A stretch of 64,000 nucleotides of DNA, taken from Rhizophagus clarus. Its lineage: Eukaryota; Glomeromycota; Glomeromycetes; Glomerales; Glomeraceae. The notes below the pieces were generated by a model that ran no database searches, was not told the DNA's origin, and saw nothing but the letters and a program-made list of their open reading frames with translations. Both the position numbers and the translations under genes were made by a program. Numbering within the stretch: position 1 is the stretch's first letter; each line of letters opens with the position of its first letter. Of the stretch, positions 21,159 through 35,562 are shown in pieces. The DNA is taken from positions 1,674,001-1,738,000 of the forward strand of contig BLAL01000156.1 of the NCBI GenBank assembly GCA_015698045.1, in the 5' to 3' direction.

Positions 21159-24080
21159 ATGCCATCAGCGACATTAAATCGTAATAAAAAATCGGATTAT
21201 TTTACGAGATCTAATCATAGTTATTACGATTTTAATATATTACCTCGAGTAAGAGGTTCACATTTTGATCGGACTTTTAATATTCATAACGCAATAATGC
21301 GCAGAGAACGATTTATTCGTCGTGGATTATCTATTATCATTTTAGTAACTCTAATAGTATTCATGATATACGTCTGGTTTTCTCCAATTGAACAAACTCC
21401 GGATAATATTAAAGCTTCACCAATTCCAAAATCTCCAAAATCTCCATCTAACATAATATCTTCACCTACTTCAACAGAAGAAATTCATCTTTATCGTATT
21501 CTTGGTAATGATCTTCCTCCTAGACATAAAGCTGGTCAAGTTTTAAAAAATGTAAAATTCATCCTGGAAAATGAACCAAAATTTCATAACACAAAAAAAT
21601 GGTGGATATTAAATCGCATAATAGATAATGAATATGAAAACGCTTTAATAGATTTATTAAAACAATATGGTCAAGATTATGTTAGAATACCTTTTGTGAT
21701 TGAAGAATATTTAAAATACGATTTTAGACTTGAAGATTTTCCTGAACCTGACTTTTTTCATTCTTATGAATATATGAATTTTTCAAAAGTGGCTAAATTA
21801 AGAACTATAGATTATTCATATCATGACAAAAATTTATATGCAATGAATAATAATGGAGGAAGGAATGCAGCATTAGCACATGGTAAATTACAACCTAATG
21901 CACGTTGGATATTTCCATTTGACGGAAATTGTTTTTTAACCACAAACGCATTTACAGAAATAATGACACAAATTGAAAGATGGGGAAAAGATTATAAATA
22001 TTTTGTTGTACCAATGGCTAGATTGTTAAACAATACTCAATTATTAGTTGGTCCCGATACTAGGCCTCAAACGCCAGAAGAACCTCAAATAATATTTCGT
22101 CGTGACTCCGAGGAAAAATACAATGAAAATATGAGATATGGTCGTAGATCAAAATTAGAAATGTTATGGAGATTAGGCGTACCATCACCACGTAAAATAT
22201 TAAATAAACCTCCAGTACCTTGGGAATCACATGATGCACCCTATTTTTCTCCTCCTAAAAATAAGTATAAAATGATTGGTTGGGTATTTAGATTATTTTC
22301 AGGTCAAGCGTCACAAGAGGTACATAAAAGAGAAGCTAGTGCTTTAAGAGCTTTTAACAGGTTATTAGCTATACAAGATTTTTTGGATGGAATTGATGAA
22401 AAGATTGCAAGAACGACACAAGGCTTTGATGCTAATCGCTTATTCTTGTACGATGAAAAATCATTAAATCAAGCTAGATTGCATTATTGGAGAGGTGATG
22501 AAAAAATAACAAAGATTGTTAATGTTATGTTAGATAGGGCAGATACAATGAGTTTAGATGCTGCTAACTGGTATTCTTCTGCTAATGGTTTGCCCATTGA
22601 TGCAAGTACTCAAGTAAAGATCTTACAGCTAAAAACTGATCCTTCTCCAGCTTTATTGGAAGATGAAAGAAGAAATAAGGAAACAAATGTTGATGATGTG
22701 TACCAACAACAAGAAGAAGTAATAAAATCAAATGATTCTGCTTCAATTGAACAAGATGTAATGTTGGATGAAGAACAAAATCATGTCATAACAAATGAAT
22801 CACAGCAACAATCAGCAGAAAATTCGGCTACTACTGGTTTAAATGAAACAGCAACGAACAATAACGTATTTCCATCATCATCAGGTGAAGAAAAACCTAA
22901 AAAATATATCGGAATTGAAGAAGATGAATTTGGTCGATTCGTTTCAAATACACCAGTTCCTTTACCAAATGTTTCAACCTCAGAATTATTCGAGAATATA
23001 ACAACATTAGCATTTGCACATCATTTTTCAGGAAATGTTCGTTACTCTCGTTGGGCGGCAAATTTAATTCGTACATTTATATTGTCATCCTATGGAGTAG
23101 GGGAACAAGATGAGTTGCAAGTCACAGCTTATAATACAGATTTTGAAGCTACAAATGATGAAGGTTATAGCTTTCCGCATCTTAATAAGATTCCTAGAAC
23201 GGTGCCAAAATTTAATAAAATAGGTGCAAAATTTCCGTCTGATCTTTTAGAAACAGATCCAAGCTTCTTTTTGGATTCTTGTAGATTACTTTATCGCGTT
23301 AGAGCTCTAACACATAAAGAATTTATTGAATTAAGACAATTCGCTTCTATTTGGTTAGAACGTTTAATAAATAATCCTGAAAGTATTGGAAGATCAAGAG
23401 AACCTGACCATAGAGGTACTTTATATGATATACAAGTAACTACTTTAGCTGGATTTGTTGATGATGTAAGACTATATTTAAGAATAATTAGCAGAACGAG
23501 AATGAGAATCGGTAAACATTTTTATATTGCAAATGATGCTTCATTATCTTCTCACATGAGTCAACCTTATGAAATTATATTTGTAAATAATTTAATCGAG
23601 AGAAGTAAATTATTACCCATACAACATGAAAGTGCTACTTTTAAATATACTACTTTAAATTTACAATATTGGATGATTTTAACTCGAATAATACAAAATG
23701 TTAGGATTGGATTGGATTTGTGGCAATATACTGCAAAAGATGGTCAAAGATTAAGTAGAGCAATGATGGATCATTTAGGTAAACATGCTAGTAAATTGGA
23801 TAATGATTTATTAAGACCATTAATACACATAGCACAGGCTGCTCATCAAGCAAGTGATACTAAAAGAGGAATTTGGCACGAACATGGTGACGAACATGAC
23901 TATTTTCAACATTTTTTAAAAAATATTGGAAGTAAAATGAACTTGTTTGGTAAAAATTCTTTAAATTCTGATCAAGAAGATATAATACTGGAAAGAAAAC
24001 GAATTGATAAGAGTGTTGGTTTAGGTGAAGAAGCTAGACAAAGAGGAGTGCCTCCATTTTGGATGTTTGGCGTTGCATAA
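21159..24080 (+). CDS. Type II membrane protein: glycosyltransferase-like plus alginate-lyase-like domain
   Basis: Single exon, 973 aa. A basic N-terminus precedes one membrane span (about 57-75, LSIIILVTLIVFMIYVWF), giving Golgi/ER type II topology. Region 1 (about 100-430) starts HLYRILGNDLPPRH and includes NRIIDNEYE, MNNNGGRNAAL and WIFPFDGNCF, whose last Asp-containing motif looks like a nucleotide-sugar-transferase or DxD-type site. A low-complexity Gln/Glu/Asn linker lies at about 510-590. Region 2 (about 610-950) has the helical pattern of the alginate-lyase/heparinase alpha-toroid fold: WAANLIRTFIL, then DHRGTLYDIQVTTLAGF, like the catalytic N-H-G-x-x-Y-D-x-Q region of such lyases with Asp for the first Asn, and GIWHEHGDEHDYFQHF. 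A role in making or remodelling a cell-wall polysaccharide is inferred; neither activity is proven by sequence. Confidence 0.65.
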   Translation: MPSATLNRNKKSDYFTRSNHSYYDFNILPRVRGSHFDRTFNIHNAIMRRERFIRRGLSIIILVTLIVFMIYVWFSPIEQTPDNIKASPIPKSPKSPSNIISSPTSTEEIHLYRILGNDLPPRHKAGQVLKNVKFILENEPKFHNTKKWWILNRIIDNEYENALIDLLKQYGQDYVRIPFVIEEYLKYDFRLEDFPEPDFFHSYEYMNFSKVAKLRTIDYSYHDKNLYAMNNNGGRNAALAHGKLQPNARWIFPFDGNCFLTTNAFTEIMTQIERWGKDYKYFVVPMARLLNNTQLLVGPDTRPQTPEEPQIIFRRDSEEKYNENMRYGRRSKLEMLWRLGVPSPRKILNKPPVPWESHDAPYFSPPKNKYKMIGWVFRLFSGQASQEVHKREASALRAFNRLLAIQDFLDGIDEKIARTTQGFDANRLFLYDEKSLNQARLHYWRGDEKITKIVNVMLDRADTMSLDAANWYSSANGLPIDASTQVKILQLKTDPSPALLEDERRNKETNVDDVYQQQEEVIKSNDSASIEQDVMLDEEQNHVITNESQQQSAENSATTGLNETATNNNVFPSSSGEEKPKKYIGIEEDEFGRFVSNTPVPLPNVSTSELFENITTLAFAHHFSGNVRYSRWAANLIRTFILSSYGVGEQDELQVTAYNTDFEATNDEGYSFPHLNKIPRTVPKFNKIGAKFPSDLLETDPSFFLDSCRLLYRVRALTHKEFIELRQFASIWLERLINNPESIGRSREPDHRGTLYDIQVTTLAGFVDDVRLYLRIISRTRMRIGKHFYIANDASLSSHMSQPYEIIFVNNLIERSKLLPIQHESATFKYTTLNLQYWMILTRIIQNVRIGLDLWQYTAKDGQRLSRAMMDHLGKHASKLDNDLLRPLIHIAQAAHQASDTKRGIWHEHGDEHDYFQHFLKNIGSKMNLFGKNSLNSDQEDIILERKRIDKSVGLGEEARQRGVPPFWMFGVA

Positions 24081-24411
24081 GAGAAAAAATAGAAATTTCT
24101 AATTTCTAATTTCTTAATAATTTATTTATCATATATATATATATATACTTTTTTTTTGATTTAGACGATAATTTCTTTTTAGAAAATTTAAAAGTAATTA
24201 ATAACATACATTCTTATATGTGTTTGTGTATATTTTCTATTGGGTTGAAAGAACTAGAACTTTTTTTTTTTATTTAAAATAACATTTTATTTTATTTTTT
24301 AAATTCCTCCCTTTTTTTTTAAAAAAAAAAATTCCAAAAATCAGACAAGTATAAAATATAATAATAAATTAAAAAGAATTTTAAATTTATTATTTAAAGA
24401 GGAAAATTAAG
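24081..24411. terminator. Convergent 3' region
   Basis: 331 bp between the convergent 3' ends of the membrane-protein gene and PRMT3. It contains (AT)n at about 24129-24147, poly-T runs and A-rich tracts suited to 3'-end formation for both genes. No gene is visible. Confidence 0.4.
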
Positions 24412-27018
<2,607 letters not shown>

Positions 27019-27265
27019 TATTAAAGGAATACGATCAAATGATTCGTATACTATATTCGCGATTGAAAGCAGAAAAATTGATAAATTTCTCAATTTTGAT
27101 TCGTGGTCTCCATCTATGTTTCACACAAATGCTAATTAAGTGCACAATGCTGCATTACTGCATGAGATCATTTAATCGTCAGTTATTTTAGTGCTAGTAT
27201 AAAAATATCGCGTATCGGCGACCAATATAGAATTTCTTTGGTTTTTCTCTTAAAGGTTCTACAAA
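27019..27265. promoter_or_regulatory. Bidirectional promoter, PRMT3 / PGM
   Basis: 247 bp between divergent start codons. Sequence is mixed; the first part is open in two other frames that read as shadows of PRMT3 exon 1. A CT-rich patch (ttttctcttaaag) lies just upstream of the PGM ATG. No defined motif is claimed. Confidence 0.45.
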
Positions 27266-29528
<2,263 letters not shown>

Positions 29529-29674
29529 AGTTACTGTTATATTATGTAATTTTTAAAAAAAATTGTAAAATTATATTTAACTATTGCTATATTATGTAAA
29601 CACATTAACTGTGATTCCTAATTAAATGTCACATAACTCGTGTTGAATAAAATAATAAAACGAGCAGTTCTTCC

Positions 29675-30030
29675 TCCGCGGCAAAAATTACGTTCTTGGT
29701 CCTCCTCGTGTTACTTTCTTAACCCGATCAAAATATGCATGATTATGTATAACTTTTCTTGACTCGAAGTCCCAAAAATATGATGAATGTAAATTAAATG
29801 AAAAAACTTTCACTTTATATTTAACAAGAATAAAAGTTTTTTAATATTTTAAATAATTCATACCTGATACCGTAAATGTTATCATTAAAAATGTTAAAAC
29901 CTATTTATTTTTAATTTTTCAGGTTAAAAAAAGAATATTCTTGTCTTATGTAGTCATGCATATTTTGATCAGAACAAGAAAGTAACACGATGGCTCGAAG
30001 AGGTCAAGAACGTAATTTTTGCTCCCCGCG
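29675..30030. mobile_element. MITE-like element with about 85-100-bp terminal inverted repeats
   Basis: The left arm (29675-29760) reads gcaaaaattacgttcttg, then tcgtgttactttctt, then gatcaaaatatgcatga. The right arm (about 29935-30030) carries the reverse complements in mirror order (tcatgcatattttgatc, aagaaagtaacacga, caagaacgtaatttttgc). An internal spacer of about 170 bp is AT-rich and non-coding. The arms end near ccgcgg and cccgcg. Size and structure suit a miniature inverted-repeat transposable element; no clear target-site duplication was identified. It lies between PGM and SMC2, about 180 bp before the SMC2 start. Confidence 0.7.
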
Positions 30031-30209
30031 TGATCATATTTTAAAAATCATCACATGATTAATTTCTTAATGCCATAATGCCGGGCAAAAGTCACGTAGG
30101 GAAGAAAATTTGGTGGTAATACTGGGGTAAATAATAAAACGCGCTACGTCACATGAAATAAATCGCGCTCTGGCAAAGATTTACACTTGCGTTAACTTTA
30201 AGAAAAAGA

Positions 30210-33200
30210 ATGAGAATCGAAGAAGTTGTTATTGAAGGCTTCAAGTCATATGCAGCTCGTACACACATTACCGGTTGGGATCCCGAATTCAATGCCATTA
30301 CGGGGCTCAACGGCTCTGGAAAATCAAATATATTAGACGCAATATGTTTCGTACTGGGTATAACTAATTTGAGCCAGGTGATGTTTTAGAACCGTAATGA
30401 AGGTTGCTGCATTAAATCATATTCAAAATATTAAAAAAACTATGGGAATAATTTTTAGGTTCGAGCAACGAATATGCAAGACCTAATCTATAAACGCGGT
30501 CAAGCCGGCGTTAATAAAGCCTCGGTTACTATTACATTTAATAATGAAGATAAGAATAGTAGTCCCGTTAGTTTTGAATCATATGACAAAATAAGTGTGA
30601 CGAGACAAGTGAGTAATAAAGCTGTTATAATTAGAGAGGCCTAAATCAAGTCATTTATTTTGAATTTATTTATTATAAATATTTAATAGATAATTATGGG
30701 TGGTCAAAGCAAATATGTGGTTAATGGGACGAGAGCTCAACAACAGACAGTAGGAAATCTATTCCAATCAGTTCAACTTAATATCAATAACCCACACTTT
30801 TTGATTATGCAAGGTCGAATCACAAAAGTTCTTAACATGAAACCTCCAGAAATTTTAGCAATGATTGAAGAAGCTTCTGGTACACGTATGTTTGAGGAGA
30901 GAAAAGAAAAGGCATTGAAAACCATTGCAAATAAAGTAAAGAAACTTGAAGAAATAAATATGGTAATTCGAATTTTCTTTCTTCTTTTGTTGATTAATAT
31001 TTAATTAGTTAAATCTTTTAATACGCTTTAAATTTTCTTTGATAGTTACTTAATGAAGACATTGAACCAAAGATGGAACGATTGAGAGCCGAAAAGAGAT
31101 CCTATTTAGAATATCAAAAAACTGAATCTGAAATTGATCGATTGAACCGAATTGTTACTGCATTTGAATATTTAATGAATCTAGTATTTATCTTATTTTT
31201 CCAATTATTTTTAACTTATAAGTTTTTAATATTTTATTATCATCATTTCAAGGAAAGAGTCAACAAATCAAGTGCCGATGTTGATGCCAAAAAGAAAAAG
31301 ATTCGAGATTTAGAAACGTTTAGTGAACGTCTCAAAGAAGAAATCGCGCACTTAGAAGATGATATAAAGCAAACTATACATAAAAAAGAAATGGTATTTC
31401 TACTTTGTACTTTGTGAACTTTATGTTTATTGGTATATTTAAATAATTCAATAAATACAGGAACTAGGAAAAAGCGACAATATCCAAGAATTAGAAAACA
31501 GTATAATGGAGTTTTCAAATCAGATAGTTCGCATCAATACAAAACGTGATCTCAACAGAGCTTCCATTGATAAAGAAACGAAAAATAAAAACGTTCTTTT
31601 ATGTAACAAAGCTGAGGTAAATATTAGTTGTATCATTATATAGTACATGGGATAATTTATGGTTTAATTCGATTTTAGATAAATCAAGTTTTGTTACAAA
31701 AGTCTGAAGAATACAAAAAATTAGAAACTCAGTTTGAAGAAATAAAAAGAGATCATGATGAAAAAAGTGAGCAAGTAAGAAAGGCTGAGTTACTTTTACA
31801 AACTTTATCCACAGGTGTTTCAGCACAAGAAGGGCACGAAAATGGATATATGCAGCAGCTAGAGGGTATACTAACATTTCTTCTTTAACTTATAATGTTC
31901 GCGACATTAATGTATTGTAATTTTACAATTTACATAGAGGCAAGAAATAATGCATCTCACGCATCAGCCGAAATTGAACAAGCTAAATTGAAGATATCGC
32001 ATCTTAGCAAAGAGCTAAAAGAAAAGGAGCCTTTAGCAATAAAGGCTGTTAAAAATAACGAATTATTGAAAGATTATGAATCAGCTAAGAACGATGTACA
32101 AAATCTTATGGTATGTTATATATGCCATTCTGAAAAAAATTTTCGTAATTATTAAAGTAATATTAATATTTCAGATAGCATTATCGAAGATTAATTGGGA
32201 TCAAAGTAAAGAAAAATGTTTGTTGAATAAGAAATCTATAGTGGAGAACAAAGTAAAGGAGTTCACAGAGGTAATTTTCATACGGATTGATTTATTTAAA
32301 GATGATTCAACTAAAAATTTTTTACTTTGTTAGAAATGTGAATCTCTGTCATCACAATTATCAATCATTGAGTTCTCATATTCTGATCCAACATCAAACT
32401 TTGATCGTAGTAAGGTTAAAGGTTTGGTCGCTGAATTAATTAACTTGAACCCTCAATATGCACAATGTTCAACTGCTTTGGAGATTTGTGCTGGTGGAAG
32501 ATTGTACAACGTGCGTCTTTAGTGTATATGTATAATTTTATTTAAAGGATTAAGGAAGTTAAAACTAAGAATTTTACAAAATAGGTGGTTGTGGAAAACG
32601 ATAATGTTGGATCTCAACTTCTCGAAAAGGGAAAACTACGAAAACGTGTGACGATGATTCCTTTGAATAAGATTAAAGCGTCTAAGATACCAACTGAGGT
32701 ATGATCAAAGAATATTTTTTAATATTTGGAAGGTATTATGATATTAAAATTACTTAATATAAATCGGCTAGAGACTTTTAAACGCTAAACAGCTTGCTCC
32801 TGAGAAAGTACACTTAGCATTGTCATTAATCGGTTATGATGATGAAGTAACTTCTGCTATGGAATTCGTGTTCGGCAATACCTTGATATGTACAGACGCT
32901 GATACTTGTAAACGAGTCACTTTTGATAAGAAAGTACGAACAAAATCTGTCTCCCTTGAAGGAGATGTATATGATCCTTTTGGAACTCTTCAAGGTGGTT
33001 CAAAACCTTCGTTTGATGGAATTCTTATGGGATTAAAAACTTTAAAAGAATACAAAAAACAATTAGAAACTTATCAACAAGAACTCGATGATCTGAATGC
33101 AGAAATCAAATGCATACAAAAGGTAATAGACGAGTACAACAAAACCAAGAAACAGTTAGACTTGAAAACACATGAAGTTACGTTATTAGAAGAACAAATG

Positions 33201-35220
33201 AATAATAGCAGGGACTCGCAGGTAACCGGAAACTATACAATAAAGCTCTGGTAACTATTATAGTTCCAAATTATGTGCCTAATATCAGATATTTTTTCGG
33301 TATCAGATAATCCATATAGTTGAGAATATTAAATCTCAAATAGCTGAGCATGAAAATACTATTGTTGAATCTCAGGAAAAACAGCGAGCTGCTTTAGATT
33401 CATATCAAAGAATTGAAGAGGAAATGAATGAATACAAAAATAATCGAGATTCTAAATTAAAAGATATTAAGGTAAATAAACAACTTGAGCAAATAAGAAA
33501 CAAATTTCATTCATTATCAACCTTAAACTTATGTAGGAATCAGTACTCAAGGGAAAATCTGAGATCGCACAGAGTGATCAAGTTGTAATTAATATGCAAA
33601 GACATGTTCGGACTATGCGCTTAGAGATAAGTAAGTTTTGTCATCATCAAGTTTCAATTTGATTATGAAATTCTAAGCTTTCACTTTTTTAATACAAAGA
33701 GCAAATCGAAGAAGATCTGTTAAATGCCAACGATGAAATTGAAAATGTTGATAATAACATTAAACAATTATCTCAAATTGCTGAGTCTCTGAGGAATGAA
33801 CTAGATCAGTTTAAGGTAGTATAAGATTTAACGGTTTAACTTTGAATTATACATTTACTAAATCTTGCTGAAATTACACTTTTAAGAACTCACTAGATCA
33901 GGTTCAAGCTGAATTAGAAAAAGAGAGAGAAATACTTTCTGCTTTTGATGAGGAAATTGTTGAATTTCAGACAGCTGTTAAGGCGAAAACATCCCAACTA
34001 ACTGAAGCACAATTGGAAATGTCCAAGATTAATCATGATATTGAGAAGGTTCAAAAGGACGTAGTAGCGGCCCAACAAAGTGTTTTAAGAATGGAAAATG
34101 AACATGATTGGATTGTAAATCAAAGACAGTACGTTTTGTGCCAAGTTTCTTATTATAATGCGTTATAACTTATAGGTATTACGTAATATTGCCCAATTAT
34201 AGGCATTTTGGAAAACCTAATACTCCATTTGATTTTAAAAATCAAAACCCGAATGAATGCAAAAAGATGTTGCGACAGCTTGAATTGAATCGTGACAAAT
34301 TACGTAAAGAAATCAATGATAAAGTTATGAACATGATTGATAGGTTTGAATTTTGCTTTAATTAACTTAAACACTTATTTATTTTATATATTAATAATTA
34401 ATATACTTTTTTAGCGTGGAAAAGAAAGAAGCATCTCTGAAGCAGGATTTAAATACGCTCGAAAGAGACAAGAAAAAGATCGAAGAAACCCTTGTTTCTC
34501 TCGGTAACTATAAGAAAGATGCGTTGCAACAGACTTGGGAGAAAGTTAATGCGTAAGAAATTTAATAAGGATAAAATATTTTTAAATGGTTTACAAATTT
34601 ATTTATTCATCGCTTTTCTCCAGTGATTTTGGAGCAATTTTTAGCGATTTGTTACCAGACAGTTTTGCTAAAATCCAACCACCTGAGGGCCAAGGCTTGA
34701 TGAATGGTTTGGAAATAAAAGTGAGTCTTGGAGGAATATGGAAACAAAGTTTATCGGAGCTAAGTGGTGGTCAAAGGTCAGCATGAATTGTTATGTTATG
34801 TACTTTTCAACTTTTTGCTTATATACTGGATATTTCTTAATTGATACATAGATCACTTGTTGCCTTGTCTCTGATTTTATCATTGTTACAATTTAAACCT
34901 GCTCCGATGTATATTCTTGATGAAGTGGATGCGGCGCTTGATCTTTCACATACACAAAATATGGGTCAATTACTTCGAACTCGATTCAAAGGATCGCAGT
35001 TTATAGTAGTATCACTCAAGGATGGAATGTTTAACAATGCTAACGTATTATTTCGTACAAGATTTCGAGATGGTACTTCAATTGTCGAGGTAATTTTTTA
35101 CAATTGCCTTATCATGTTAAATATTAATTACAAATTATAGCAATTATAATACACTTTTTTTCTTAGCGAACGTCACAAAGGCAAGAGCTTGAGAGACGAA
35201 GAACTCAAAGATCACGATAA
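30210..35220 (+). CDS. SMC2: SMC2, condensin core ATPase subunit
   Basis: Twenty-one exons join in frame to 1187 aa, the usual SMC2 length. Exon ends: 30210-30377, 30459-30608, 30690-30962, 31046-31183, 31253-31393, 31461-31616, 31679-31865, 31938-32110, 32175-32270, 32334-32510, 32585-32698, 32772-33221, 33307-33471, 33537-33630, 33700-33815, 33887-34128, 34203-34343, 34415-34552, 34624-34776, 34852-35089, 35167-35220. The N-terminal [15 protein letters not shown] and Walker [15 protein letters not shown], the Q-loop region [10 protein letters not shown], two long coiled coils, a Gly-rich hinge ([11 protein letters not shown]), the C-motif [10 protein letters not shown] and Walker [13 protein letters not shown] are all present. 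It pairs with SMC4 in condensin for mitotic chromosome compaction. The hinge sits in the largest exon. Confidence 0.97.
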
Positions 35221-35562
35221 TGCTAATATAGTATCATTAATATAGAAATTAACTATTGATCAATTTTATGAATTTTTAATAAAATTAAAAAATTATGCTT
35301 CATATACCAAGTTTAGTTATTAGCCCGGTAGTAATTAAGTTAGTCACGTGCCGCAGCAAGCTTTAGTTAAGTTTCTAGAAGGCATTACCAACTAATATAG
35401 ATTTTTATCATGTTTTCTTCTCGCTTGCATTTTTTCTTATCAAAAAAGAAATCTCTCATTTTTCAAATCTTTAAAACGTTATTTTATGTAAATAATTATT
35501 AAAATAATTATTAGAAACATTAACGTAATACATTTCGTTGATATCGTTAAAATTTTACAAAG
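35221..35562. promoter_or_regulatory. Upstream region of CTR9 with an E-box
   Basis: 342 bp between the SMC2 stop and the CTR9 start. It contains TCACGTG (CACGTG at 35345-35350), the same core as in the HSF/helicase promoter, in a locally GC-richer patch (gtgccgcagcaagc), then CT-rich sequence. Regulatory use is inferred. Confidence 0.45.
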
